Shown here piece by piece: positions 1 through 7,928 of a stretch of 64,000 nucleotides of DNA. Position 1 is the stretch's first letter; each line of letters starts with the position of its first letter. The notes beneath the pieces were generated by a model. The model saw only the letters and a program-made list of their open reading frames with translations. It had not been told where the DNA came from and made no database searches. A program made the translations under genes and the position numbers. Location of the stretch: the NCBI RefSeq assembly GCF_000716595.1, contig NZ_JNXC01000040.1, forward strand, positions 139,290 to 203,289. Direction: 5' to 3'. This DNA is from Saccharothrix sp. NRRL B-16314 (GTDB taxonomy: Bacteria; Actinomycetota; Actinomycetes; Mycobacteriales; Pseudonocardiaceae).

Positions 1-1
1 C

Positions 2-253
2 ACCGGCAGTTCCACCCACGGCGGGCTCTACGAGCTCGACGCCATCGCGGCGGTGGTGATCGGCGGCACGCTGTTGTCCGGCGGTCGCGGCACCATCGCG
101 GGCACCGTGTTCGGCGTCCTGATCTTCACGACGCTGTCGAACGTGTTCACCCTCAACAACCTCTCCATCTCCGCCCAGGCCGTCGCCAAGGGCGCGATCA
201 TCGTGGCCGCCGTCCTGCTCCAGCAGCGGCTGGCCCGCCGCAGCGGCGCCTGA
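2..253 (+). CDS. Sugar ABC transporter permease, RbsC type (3' end only)
   Basis: Only the last 83 codons are present; the gene enters from before the window. The reading frame shows the hallmark ELDAIAAVVIGGT...SGGRG block of ribose-type (BPD_transp_2) permeases, followed by a hydrophobic segment and a short basic tail (QQRLARRSGA). It is an inner-membrane channel subunit for monosaccharide uptake. The binding-protein gene starts 38 bases downstream with its own RBS (GAGGAG), so the two are almost certainly one operon. An ATPase gene would be expected upstream, outside the window. Confidence 0.9.
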   Translation, partial: TGSSTHGGLYELDAIAAVVIGGTLLSGGRGTIAGTVFGVLIFTTLSNVFTLNNLSISAQAVAKGAIIVAAVLLQQRLARRSGA

Positions 254-291
254 CGCCGACACACCCGCCGCCACTCCGAGGAGCACAACCC

Positions 292-1326
292 ATGTCACCC
301 AAGGCAACAACCCGTCTCGTCGCCGCCCTGTCGGTCGGCCTCGCCCTCACCGCCTGCACCGGCAACACCCCCGAACCCGCCGCCGGCACCGGCAACCAGG
401 GCGGCGCCCGGGTCGCCAACGACGAACCCGGCGAGAAGGTCGTCATCGGCTTCTCCGCGCCCGCCGCCGACCACGGCTGGATGGCCGCGATCACCAACGC
501 CGCCAAGGCGGAGGCGGCGAAGTACTCCGACGTGGAGCTGAAGGTGGTGGAGGGCACCAACGACGTCAACCTCCAGATCAGCCAGGTCGAGACGTTCATC
601 AACGACAAGGTCGACGCGATCGTGCTGCTGCCGTTCGACGGCGCGGCGCTGACGCCGGTGGCGCTCAAGGCGATGAAGGCCGGCATCACGGTGATCAACG
701 TCGACCGCGAGTTCGGCAGCCCGTTCGCCGCGCGCTCGACCGTGCTGGGCGACAACTACGGCATGGGCGTCTCCGCGGGTACCTACGTCTGCGAGAAGCT
801 CTCCGGCAAGCCCGACGCCGTGGTGGCCGAGATCGCCGGCATCGACTCCCTGCCCCTGACGCAGGAGCGCAGCAAGGGCTTCGCCGACGCCCTGGGCGAC
901 TGCGGGCTGGAGGTCGACAACCGGGTCGCCGCCGAGTTCACCGTGGAGAGCGGCGAGCGGGCCGCCGCGAACCTGCTCCAAGCCGCGCCGCGCATCGACG
1001 CCCTGTGGAACCACGACGACGACCAGGGTGTCGGCGTCACGGCGGCGATCAAGAACTCCGGCCGCAGCGAGTTCTTCATGGTCGGCGGGGCCGGGTCGGC
1101 GAACGTGATGCGCGAGATCAAGGCGGACAACGGCCTGCACAAGGCGACCGTGGTCTACCCGTCCACGCAGGGTGCGGACGGCATCCGGCTGGCGCGCCTG
1201 GCCGTGCAGGGCAAGAGCCTCGGCGACCTGGTCGAGGTCGAGGTCCCGCGCCAGGTCGAGCTGTTCGCACCGGTCGTCACCAAGGACAACGTCGACCGCT
1301 ACCTGCCCACCGCGTTCGAGTCCTAG
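292..1326 (+). CDS. Sugar ABC transporter substrate-binding lipoprotein, RbsB/Peripla_BP_4 type
   Basis: The protein has 344 residues. The N-terminus is a lipoprotein signal with lipobox LTAC (Cys22), so it is exported and lipid-anchored outside the membrane. The mature part follows the ribose/galactose-binding fold: VVIGFSAPAADHGWMAAITNAAKAEA near the start, a DAIVLLPFDG hinge block, and NVDREF and NHDDDQGVG ligand-pocket regions. GAGGAG lies 8 bases before the ATG. It sits directly after the permease and before a dehydrogenase and an isomerase, which suggests import of a sugar or polyol that those two enzymes metabolise. The ligand cannot be read from sequence. Confidence 0.92.
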   Translation: MSPKATTRLVAALSVGLALTACTGNTPEPAAGTGNQGGARVANDEPGEKVVIGFSAPAADHGWMAAITNAAKAEAAKYSDVELKVVEGTNDVNLQISQVETFINDKVDAIVLLPFDGAALTPVALKAMKAGITVINVDREFGSPFAARSTVLGDNYGMGVSAGTYVCEKLSGKPDAVVAEIAGIDSLPLTQERSKGFADALGDCGLEVDNRVAAEFTVESGERAAANLLQAAPRIDALWNHDDDQGVGVTAAIKNSGRSEFFMVGGAGSANVMREIKADNGLHKATVVYPSTQGADGIRLARLAVQGKSLGDLVEVEVPRQVELFAPVVTKDNVDRYLPTAFES

Positions 1327-1338
1327 GAGGTTCCTGCC

Positions 1339-2505
1339 TTGACGACATCGGCGTTGGGCGTCGCGATGGTCGGCCACGCGTTCATGGGAGCCGCGCACTC
1401 CCAGGCGTGGCGGGTCGCGCCCCGTTTCTTCGACCTGCCGCTTCGCCCGGTGATGGCCGTGGTGTGCGGCCGGGACCGGGTCCGCACCGAGGCCGCCGCC
1501 GGGCGGCTGGGGTGGGCGGAGGCCGTGACCGACTGGAGGACCGTGCTGGACCGGGACGACGTGCAGGTGGTGGACATCTGCACGCCCGGTGACACGCATG
1601 CCGAGATCGCCGTCGCGGCGCTGGACGCGGGCAAGCACGTGCTGTGCGAGAAACCGCTGGCCAACACCGTCGCCGAAGCCGAGGTGATGGCGGAGGCGGC
1701 GGCCCGTGCCGCGGCGAGCGGCGTGCGCTCCGCGGTCGGGTTCACCTACCGGCGCGTGCCCGCGCTCTCCCTCGCCCGCGACCTCGTGGCGCAGGGGCGA
1801 CTCGGGCGCGTCCACCACGTGCGCGCGCAGTACCTCCAGGACTGGATCGTCGACCCGTCCGCTCCGCTGTCGTGGCGGTTGCAGAAGGAGCGGGCCGGTT
1901 CCGGCGCGCTGGGCGACATCGGCGCGCACATCGTCGACGCCGCGCAGTTCATCCTCGGCGACACGATCCGCGAGGTGTCCGGGACGTTGGAGACGTTCGT
2001 GTCGGAGCGCCCCTTGGCCGCCGAGCACGCGGGCCTTTCCGGTACCGCCGCGTCGGCCGGGACGGGGCCGGTCACCGTGGACGACGCCGCGCTGTTCCTG
2101 GCCCGGTTCGCCGGTGGAGCGCTCGGCTCGTTCGAGGCGACCCGGTTCGCCAACGGCCGCAAGAACGCCATCCGCATCGAGATCAACGGTTCGGCCGGGA
2201 GCCTGGCGTTCGACTTCGAGGACATGAACGTCCTGCACTACTACGACGGCACCGACGACGCGGCGGTGGCAGGCTTCCGCCGCATCGTCGTCACCGAGCC
2301 GCAGCACCCCTACGTCGACGCCTGGTGGCCCGCCGGCCACGGCCTGGGCTACGAGCACGCGTTCACCCACCAGGCCGTCGACTTCGTCCGCGCCGTGGCC
2401 GCCGGCACCGATCCCACCCCGTCGTTCGCCGACGGGCTCCAGTTGCAGCGCGTCCTGGCCGCCGTCGAGGCGAGCGCGGCGTCCCGCACCTGGCGAGACG
2501 TCTGA
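1339..2505 (+). CDS. Gfo/Idh/MocA-family NAD(P)-dependent oxidoreductase
   Basis: The protein has 388 residues and a TTG start. The start is supported by a perfect TAGGAGG RBS that overlaps the stop codon of the previous gene. An N-terminal Rossmann fold has a G-H-A-F-M-G loop (residues 12-17), and the family EKP motif places the catalytic lysine at about Lys105. The family substrate-domain signature GALGDIGAHIVD lies mid-protein. Members oxidise or reduce sugars, inositols and their derivatives in the cytoplasm. The position between a sugar-binding protein and a sugar isomerase implies catabolism of the imported sugar or polyol; the exact substrate is not determinable. Confidence 0.92.
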   Translation: MTTSALGVAMVGHAFMGAAHSQAWRVAPRFFDLPLRPVMAVVCGRDRVRTEAAAGRLGWAEAVTDWRTVLDRDDVQVVDICTPGDTHAEIAVAALDAGKHVLCEKPLANTVAEAEVMAEAAARAAASGVRSAVGFTYRRVPALSLARDLVAQGRLGRVHHVRAQYLQDWIVDPSAPLSWRLQKERAGSGALGDIGAHIVDAAQFILGDTIREVSGTLETFVSERPLAAEHAGLSGTAASAGTGPVTVDDAALFLARFAGGALGSFEATRFANGRKNAIRIEINGSAGSLAFDFEDMNVLHYYDGTDDAAVAGFRRIVVTEPQHPYVDAWWPAGHGLGYEHAFTHQAVDFVRAVAAGTDPTPSFADGLQLQRVLAAVEASAASRTWRDV

Positions 2506-2517
2506 GAGGAGAACGAG

Positions 2518-3525
2518 ATGGCGCGTCCGATCACGTTGTTCACCGGCCAGTGGGCCGACCTGCCGTTCGAGGAGGTCGCCCGGCTGGCGGCCGAGTGGGG
2601 TTACGACGGGCTGGAGATCGCCTGCTGGGGCGACCACCTCGACCCGTGGCGGGCGGCGGAGGACGACGACTACGTGCGCGATCGGCTCGACGTGCTGGCC
2701 AAGCACGACCTGAAGGTGTGGACGATCTCCAACCACCTCACCGGTCAGGCCGTGTGCGACGACCCGATCGACGAGCGGCACAAGGGCATCCTGTCCTCCC
2801 GCATCTGGGGTGACGGCGACCCCGAGGGTGTGCGGCGGCGTGCGGCCGAGGAGATGAAGGTGACCGCGCGGGCCGCCGCGAAGCTCGGGGCGTCGACCGT
2901 CGTCGGGTTCACCGGTTCGTCCATCTGGAAGACGGTGGCGATGTTCCCGCCCGTACCGCCGTCGATGGTCGACGCCGGGTACGCCGACTTCGCCGACCGC
3001 TGGAACCCGATCCTGGACGTGTTCGACGAGGTGGGTGTCCGGTTCGCGCACGAGGTGCACCCGTCCGAGATCGCGTACGACTACTGGACCACGGTGCGGA
3101 CGCTGGAGGCGATCGGGCACCGGCCCGCGTTCGGCCTCAACTGGGACCCGTCGCACTTCGTGTGGCAGGACCTCGACCCGGTCAGCTTCCTGTGGGACTT
3201 CCGCGACCGGATCTACCACGTCGACTGCAAGGACGCGCGGCGGCAGGTCGGGGACGGGCGCAACGGGAGGCTCGGCTCCCACCTGCCGTGGGCCGACCCG
3301 CGGCGCGGCTGGGACTTCGTGTCGACCGGGCGCGGCGACGTGCCGTGGGAGCGGTCGTTCCGGATGCTCAACACCATCGGCTACGCGGGTCCGATCAGCG
3401 TCGAGTGGGAGGACGCCGGGATGGACCGCCTGGTCGGCGCGCCCGAAGCCCTGGAGTTCGTGCGCCGGAACCTGTTCGACGCGCCGTCATCGTCCTTCGA
3501 CGCCGCGTTCTCCACCGGCGGGTGA
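2518..3525 (+). CDS. Sugar phosphate isomerase/epimerase-like TIM-barrel protein
   Basis: The protein has 335 residues and belongs to the AP-endonuclease-2-like (xylose isomerase-like) TIM-barrel superfamily. Metal-ligand blocks typical of the family are visible in order: [26 protein letters not shown] and [12 protein letters not shown] strong AGAGGAG RBS precedes the ATG by 6 bases, and only 12 bases separate it from the oxidoreductase, so it is the last gene of this operon. Such proteins partner Gfo/Idh/MocA enzymes in inositol or unusual-sugar catabolism. The specific reaction is inferred from family only. Confidence 0.9.
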   Translation: MARPITLFTGQWADLPFEEVARLAAEWGYDGLEIACWGDHLDPWRAAEDDDYVRDRLDVLAKHDLKVWTISNHLTGQAVCDDPIDERHKGILSSRIWGDGDPEGVRRRAAEEMKVTARAAAKLGASTVVGFTGSSIWKTVAMFPPVPPSMVDAGYADFADRWNPILDVFDEVGVRFAHEVHPSEIAYDYWTTVRTLEAIGHRPAFGLNWDPSHFVWQDLDPVSFLWDFRDRIYHVDCKDARRQVGDGRNGRLGSHLPWADPRRGWDFVSTGRGDVPWERSFRMLNTIGYAGPISVEWEDAGMDRLVGAPEALEFVRRNLFDAPSSSFDAAFSTGG

Positions 3526-3540
3526 GAGGGCCGCACCAAC

Positions 3541-3572
3541 CGCCCGCGCGGGGCTGACCACCCGCGCGGGCG
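3541..3572 (+). terminator. Rho-independent-type hairpin after the sugar operon
   Basis: A perfect 12-bp inverted repeat (CGCCCGCGCGGG at 3541-3552, its complement at 3561-3572) with an 8-base loop lies 15 bases after the isomerase stop. There is no T-run, which is usual in high-GC actinobacteria. A second, shorter stem (3579-3586 with 3601-3608) follows. The hairpins lie between two convergent genes and could stop transcription from either side. Confidence 0.6.
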
Positions 3573-3650
3573 ACCGCGGCAGCGGCCTGTTCTGCCCGGG
3601 GCCGCTGCGCCGGGTCTGTTCTGCCCCGCCGCACCGCACCGCCGCGCACC

Positions 3651-3726
3651 CGCCGCACCGCCGCGCACCCGCCGCACCGCCGCGCACCCGCCGCACCGCC
3701 GCGCACCCGCCGCACCGCCGCGCACC
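3651..3726. repeat. 19-bp tandem repeat (about 4 copies)
   Basis: The unit CGCCGCACCGCCGCGCACC recurs with 19-base spacing at 3651, 3670, 3689 and 3708, and a degenerate copy may precede it. It lies in the intergenic region between the isomerase and the LacI gene, downstream of both. A period of 19 is not a multiple of three, so the array is not a coding repeat. Probably a minisatellite; no function is evident. Confidence 0.85.
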
Positions 3727-3809
3727 ACCGCCCTGCCCCGCCCCACACGCCCCATCCAGCTGCGGCGGCCGGGTTGGGTGGGGGCGAAGTGCGGCATCGG
3801 CCGCCCTTC

Positions 3810-4820
3810 TCAGTGGCGGCGGGCTCCGGTGCTCGACCGCAGTGCGATGGCCGGTTGGAGCAGTGCGTTCCGGGGTGCGGCGCCCGGGTTCGCGATCTGC
3901 TCCACGAGGAAGTCCACGGCGAGTTGCGCCATGTCCCCCGCGGGCACGTCGGCGGCGGTCAGTGGGGGGTGGAAGCCTTCCGCCAGGCGGCTCGCGATCA
4001 CACCGGTGATCGAGAAGTCGCGCGGCACGTCCAGGCCGGCGTGGCGCAGGGCCCGTTGCAGTCCGGGCAGCGCCGCTTCGTTGATCGTCACCGCCGCCGT
4101 CACCTCCGGCCACCGGCGGCGGATCTCCTCGAAGCACGCCAGACCCGCCGCCGGCTCGTCCGCGCAGCACACGGTGTGCGCCGTCAGCCCGCGCTGCTCG
4201 GCGGCGGTGAGGAAGCCGGACGACGAGCGCAGGGCGGGCCCGTACCCGGCGGCGACCAGCTCGTCGGACCGGTTGATCAGCACCACGTCGCGGTGGCCGA
4301 GGTCGGCGAGGTGGTGCACGCAGCGGGTGATCAGTTCCGCGTAGTCCACGTCCACCCACGGCGCGGTGCCCGGGCGCTCGACGTGGCCGATGGTCACGAA
4401 CGGCAGCGACTCCTGCTCCAGGCGGGCCACGCGCGGGTCGTCGAGGAGGATCTCCATCAGGATCACGCCGTCCACCCGGCGGCCTGTGACGACGCGCTCG
4501 AACGACCGGTCGTGATCGCCGCCGCTGGGTGACAGCAGCACGTCGAGGTCGTGCGTGGCCGCCGCCTCCACGACACCGGCGACGAAGCTCAACTGCACGT
4601 CGGTCAGCCGCCGGCTCGCGGGCGGTATCACCAGGCTCAACGTGCGGGTGCGCCCCTCGGCCAGCGCCCGCGCGCTGGCGTTCGGCCGGTAGCCCAGCTC
4701 GGCGATCACGTCGTTGATGCGCTGCGCGGTCGTGGCCGACACCGGGCGCTTCCCGCTGAGCGCGTACGACACCGTGCTCCGGGACACGCCGGCCCGCCTC
4801 GCGATCTCACCGATGTTCAT
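3810..4820 (-). CDS. LacI-family transcriptional repressor
   Basis: The protein has 336 residues from the ATG at 4820; GGAGAG lies just upstream, favouring it over an in-frame TTG at 4835. The N-terminal LacI helix-turn-helix reads NIGEIARRAGVSRSTVSYAL, followed by the hinge helix (SARALAEGRT). The rest is a periplasmic-binding-protein-like sugar-sensing domain. It is divergent from the ABC transporter at 4982, and TCGAACCGGTTCGA-type palindromes flank the intergenic region, the classic arrangement of a local repressor. It probably controls the transporter, the MGH1-like glycosidase and possibly the lectin-bearing glycosidase, with a sugar as inducer. Confidence 0.93.
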   Translation of the reverse strand: MNIGEIARRAGVSRSTVSYALSGKRPVSATTAQRINDVIAELGYRPNASARALAEGRTRTLSLVIPPASRRLTDVQLSFVAGVVEAAATHDLDVLLSPSGGDHDRSFERVVTGRRVDGVILMEILLDDPRVARLEQESLPFVTIGHVERPGTAPWVDVDYAELITRCVHHLADLGHRDVVLINRSDELVAAGYGPALRSSSGFLTAAEQRGLTAHTVCCADEPAAGLACFEEIRRRWPEVTAAVTINEAALPGLQRALRHAGLDVPRDFSITGVIASRLAEGFHPPLTAADVPAGDMAQLAVDFLVEQIANPGAAPRNALLQPAIALRSSTGARRH

Positions 4821-4830
4821 GCGCTCTCCG

Positions 4831-4844
4831 TCCAACCGGTTCGA
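4831..4844. promoter_or_regulatory. Putative LacI-family operator (lacI proximal)
   Basis: TCCAACCGGTTCGA matches the perfect palindrome at 4921-4934 at 13 of 14 positions. It lies 11 bases upstream of the repressor ATG, well placed for autoregulation. The inference rests on palindrome sharing and position. Confidence 0.6.
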
Positions 4845-4873
4845 CAGGCCACTGATGGTAGGGCAACCAAGCC

Positions 4874-4902
4874 TTGCGCCGATTATCGCGTGCCGCTACG
4901 TT
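4874..4902 (+). promoter_or_regulatory. Possible promoter of the ABC transporter operon
   Basis: TTGCGC (4874-4879) and TACGTT (4897-4902) are spaced by 17 bases and resemble a housekeeping -35/-10 pair. The predicted start of transcription (near 4909) would place the operator at 4921-4934 immediately downstream, a good roadblock position. Weak consensus match. Confidence 0.35.
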
Positions 4903-4920
4903 GGCGCAACATCGCACCAC

Positions 4921-4934
4921 TCGAACCGGTTCGA
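4921..4934. promoter_or_regulatory. Putative LacI-family operator (transporter proximal)
   Basis: TCGAACCGGTTCGA is a perfect 14-bp palindrome with a central CG, typical of LacI-family operators. It sits 47 bases before the ATG of the binding-protein gene and in the divergent region shared with the repressor. A near copy occurs at 4831-4844 and another at 9676-9687. Confidence 0.7.
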
Positions 4935-4981
4935 TGATGGTTCGACGGTCGTCGGCGCAGTCGCCTGGAAGGACCTCGCCC

Positions 4982-6220
4982 ATGAAGCGCTCCACGTTCG
5001 GCCGACGCGTGACCGTCGCCCTGGTCACCGCGGGACTGTCCCTGACCGCGTGCTCCTCCGCCGGGGACACGGCAGGCGGAACGGCCGCCCCCTTCGCGGT
5101 GTGGGACCCGTACCCGCAGTTCGACGCGAGCTCGGAGTGGGTGAAGGTGATCGAGAAGTGCGGCACGGAGGCCGGGGTGGCGGTCGAGCGCCAGGCGTAC
5201 GACACCTCCGACCTGACCAACAAGGTGCTGCTCGCCGCACAGCAGGGCACCGCGCCGAACGTGCTGGTCGTGGACAACCCCGTGGTCTCCACGCTCGCCG
5301 AGGGCGGCGTGCTGAAGGCCAACCAGGACACCGGCCTGGACGCCTCGCAGGCGTCGCCCAACCTGGTTGCCGCAGGAGAGGTGGACGGCAAGGCGTACGG
5401 GGTTCCGATCGGGGCGAACACCCTGGCGCTCTACTACAACAAGGCGGTGCTGGCGCAGGCCGGCGTCGACCCGGCGTCGCTGACGGACTGGGCGTCGCTC
5501 GACGCGGCCCTGGCCAAGGTCGTGGGTGCGGGCAAGAAGGGCATCACGTTCTCCGCCATCGGCACCGAGGAGGGCTCGTTCCAGTTCCTGCCGTGGTTCT
5601 GGGGCGCGGGCGCGCAGCTCACGGACCTGTCCTCGACGCAGGCCGTCGCGGCGGTGGAGCTGTGGAAGTCCTGGCTGGACAAGCGGTACGCGCCGAACTC
5701 GGTCGTGGGCAACACCCAGACCACCAGTTGGCAGGAGTTCGCCACCGGCGAGTACGCGTTCGCCGAGAACGGCACGTGGCAGCTGGGCAACGCCGCGAAG
5801 CTGGGCTTCGAGCACGGCGTCATCCCGATCCCCTCCCGTGACGGCGGCGTCGCGCCCGGACCGACGGGCGGCGAGTTCGTCACCGTGCCGGTGCAGGGCG
5901 CGGCGGACCGCGAGGCGACCGCGGCGAAGATCGCCGGCTGCCTGACCGACGCCGACACGGTGGCGGCCACCGACTCGGCGCTGACCTACGTCTCCGCCAT
6001 CCCCTCGGTGCAGGAGCAGCAGGTCGCTGAACGGCCGGAGCTGAAGGTCTGGGTCGACGCCGTGCAGGCCGCTAAGGGGCGCACCGGTGACGGCCGCGGC
6101 ACCCGCTACCCGAGGATCTCCCAACCGCTGTGGACCGCGGTCCAGGCGGTGCTGACCGGGTCGAAGCCGGCCGCGGAAGCGCTCAAGGACGCCCAGACCG
6201 CCGCGGCGTCGGCGAAGTAA
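4982..6220 (+). CDS. Sugar ABC transporter substrate-binding lipoprotein, MalE/family 1 type
   Basis: The protein has 412 residues from the ATG at 4982, chosen because a lipoprotein signal (MKRSTFGRR..., lipobox LTAC, Cys24) starts there; the frame is open further upstream. The mature part is a family 1 solute-binding protein: a DLTNKVLLAAQQGTAPNVLVVDNP block, GVPIGANTLALYYNKA, and WQEFATGEYAFAENGTW. It should capture an oligosaccharide outside the membrane and deliver it to the two permeases that follow at 6225 and 7103. Operator-like palindromes upstream imply LacI-type repression. Confidence 0.94.
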   Translation: MKRSTFGRRVTVALVTAGLSLTACSSAGDTAGGTAAPFAVWDPYPQFDASSEWVKVIEKCGTEAGVAVERQAYDTSDLTNKVLLAAQQGTAPNVLVVDNPVVSTLAEGGVLKANQDTGLDASQASPNLVAAGEVDGKAYGVPIGANTLALYYNKAVLAQAGVDPASLTDWASLDAALAKVVGAGKKGITFSAIGTEEGSFQFLPWFWGAGAQLTDLSSTQAVAAVELWKSWLDKRYAPNSVVGNTQTTSWQEFATGEYAFAENGTWQLGNAAKLGFEHGVIPIPSRDGGVAPGPTGGEFVTVPVQGAADREATAAKIAGCLTDADTVAATDSALTYVSAIPSVQEQQVAERPELKVWVDAVQAAKGRTGDGRGTRYPRISQPLWTAVQAVLTGSKPAAEALKDAQTAAASAK

Positions 6221-6224
6221 GGCC

Positions 6225-7106
6225 GTGTTCCGCAAGAACCTCGTCGGCTGGGCGTTCCTCGTCCCGCTCGTCGCCTACCTGCTGCTGTGCTACGGCTATC
6301 CGCTGCTGACCACCGTCGACCTGAGCATCCGCGACTACACCGTCCGCACCTTCGTCCACGGTGGCGCGCAGGTGATCGGACTGGCCAACTACGGCGACGT
6401 GTTCGCCGATCCCGTCTTCCGCACCGCGCTGCTCAACACGGTCGTGTTCACCGTGGCGTCGCTGGTGTTCCAGTACGGCATCGGGTTGGCGCTGGCGCTC
6501 TTCTTCTCCCGCAGGTTCCGGCTGTCGGCGACGCTGCGAGCGCTGTTCCTGGTGCCATGGCTGCTTCCGCTGATCGTGTCGGCGTCGACGTGGGCGTGGA
6601 TGTTCAACAGCGAGGCCGGTGTGGTGAACGCGGCGCTCGCGTGGTTCGGGCTCGACGGGGTGAACTGGTTGACCTCGCCGGACTGGTCGCTGGTGTCGGT
6701 GATCGTCGCCAACACCTGGATCGGCATCCCGTTCAACCTCGTCGTGCTCTACAGCGGGTTGCGGAACATCCCCGCCGAGGTGCACGAGGCGGCGGCCCTG
6801 GACGGCGCGAGCTCCTGGCAGGCGTTCCGGCACGTCACCTTCCCGATGCTGCGGCCCGTCTCCGCGGTCACGCTGCTGCTCGGCCTGGTCTACACGCTGA
6901 AGGTCTTCGACATCATCTGGATCATGACGCGCGGCGGCCCCGGCGGGTCGTCCACCACCCTGGCCACCTGGTCCTACGAGCTGGGGTTCGGCAGCATGCT
7001 GCCCCGTTTCGGACCCAGCTCGGCGGTGGGCAACGTGCTCATCCTGATGGCCGTGGTCGCGGGCCTGGTGTACGTGCGCAGCCAACGCCACCGGGAGGCG
7101 TCGTGA
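6225..7106 (+). CDS. Sugar ABC transporter permease, MalF/UgpA type
   Basis: The protein has 293 residues with a GTG start 4 bases after the binding-protein stop. About six hydrophobic segments are visible, the first at residues 8-28 (AFLVPLVAYLLLCYGYPLL). The cytoplasmic EAA loop that contacts the ATPase is present (EVHEAAALDGASSWQAFRHVTFP). It forms half of the membrane channel with the next gene, whose GTG start overlaps this stop (GTGA), indicating translational coupling. Confidence 0.94.
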   Translation: MFRKNLVGWAFLVPLVAYLLLCYGYPLLTTVDLSIRDYTVRTFVHGGAQVIGLANYGDVFADPVFRTALLNTVVFTVASLVFQYGIGLALALFFSRRFRLSATLRALFLVPWLLPLIVSASTWAWMFNSEAGVVNAALAWFGLDGVNWLTSPDWSLVSVIVANTWIGIPFNLVVLYSGLRNIPAEVHEAAALDGASSWQAFRHVTFPMLRPVSAVTLLLGLVYTLKVFDIIWIMTRGGPGGSSTTLATWSYELGFGSMLPRFGPSSAVGNVLILMAVVAGLVYVRSQRHREAS

Positions 7107-7915
7107 CCCGGTCGTGGTGGCACACCGCGGTGGGCCTGCTGCTCACCGCCGTGATGCTCTTCCCGGTCTACTGGATGGTCAACGTCTCGCTCACCCCTCC
7201 GGGTGACATGCGCAAGTCGCCGCCGGACCTCTTCCCGGGCAACCCCACGTTCGAGGGGTACGCGCGGGTGCTGGACGAGCAGCTGCCCTACTTCGGGACC
7301 AGCCTGCTCGTCGCGCTCGGGACCGTGGTGCTGACGCTGGCACTGGCCGCACCCGCGGCCTACTCGCTGGCGAAGCTGCGCCCGCGTGGCCGAGGACCGC
7401 TGACGTTCGTGCTGCTGGTCGCGCAGATGATCCCCGGCATCATCATGGCGCTGGGGCTGTACGGGATCTACGTCAAGCTCGGCATCACCAACACGGTGTG
7501 GGGCCTGGTCTTCGCCGACTCCACGATCGCCGTGCCGTTCGCCGTGCTGATCCTGACCTCGTTCATGGCGTCCGTGCCCGACGAGGTGGTGCAGGCGGCG
7601 CGGATCGACGGCGCGGGCGCGTTCCGCACGTTCTGGTCGGTGGTGCTGCCCGCGAGCTGCAACGGGGTGGTCACCGCCGGGCTGTTCGCGTTCCTGTGGG
7701 CGTGGTCGGACTTCGTGTTCGCCGCGACGCTGGACAGCGGGGGATCGATGCAACCGCTGACCCTGGGCATCTACCGCTACATCGGCAACAACAACCAGGA
7801 GTGGAACGCGATCATGGCCACCGCCGTGGTCGCCTCCGTGCCCGCCACCGCGCTGCTCGTGCTGGCCCAGCGCTTCGTCGCCGCGGGTATCACCTCGGGC
7901 GCCGTCAAAGACTGA
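7103..7915 (+). CDS. Sugar ABC transporter permease, MalG/UgpE type
   Basis: The protein has 270 residues. The start is the GTG at 7103 with GGGAGG just upstream; the frame is open far upstream but only this start gives a normal MalG-like N-terminus (VGLLLTAVMLFPVYWMVNVSL). The EAA loop reads EVVQAARIDGAGAFRTFWSVVLP. It is the second channel subunit of the importer. No ATPase gene follows; in actinomycetes such CUT1 importers commonly use a shared MsiK-type ATPase encoded elsewhere. A glycosidase gene follows after 13 bases in the same operon. Confidence 0.94.
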   Translation: MTRSWWHTAVGLLLTAVMLFPVYWMVNVSLTPPGDMRKSPPDLFPGNPTFEGYARVLDEQLPYFGTSLLVALGTVVLTLALAAPAAYSLAKLRPRGRGPLTFVLLVAQMIPGIIMALGLYGIYVKLGITNTVWGLVFADSTIAVPFAVLILTSFMASVPDEVVQAARIDGAGAFRTFWSVVLPASCNGVVTAGLFAFLWAWSDFVFAATLDSGGSMQPLTLGIYRYIGNNNQEWNAIMATAVVASVPATALLVLAQRFVAAGITSGAVKD

Positions 7916-7928
7916 CCAAGGGGGACTT

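Noticed and set aside
295..3282. A 995-codon minus-strand open frame across the first operon
   Set aside because: It spans three well-supported genes on the other strand and translates to His/Arg/Val-rich nonsense.
3395..3748. Arg/Ala-rich open frames over the 19-bp tandem repeat
   Set aside because: The reading frame is a by-product of stop-poor GC-rich repeats; period 19 shifts frame at each copy.
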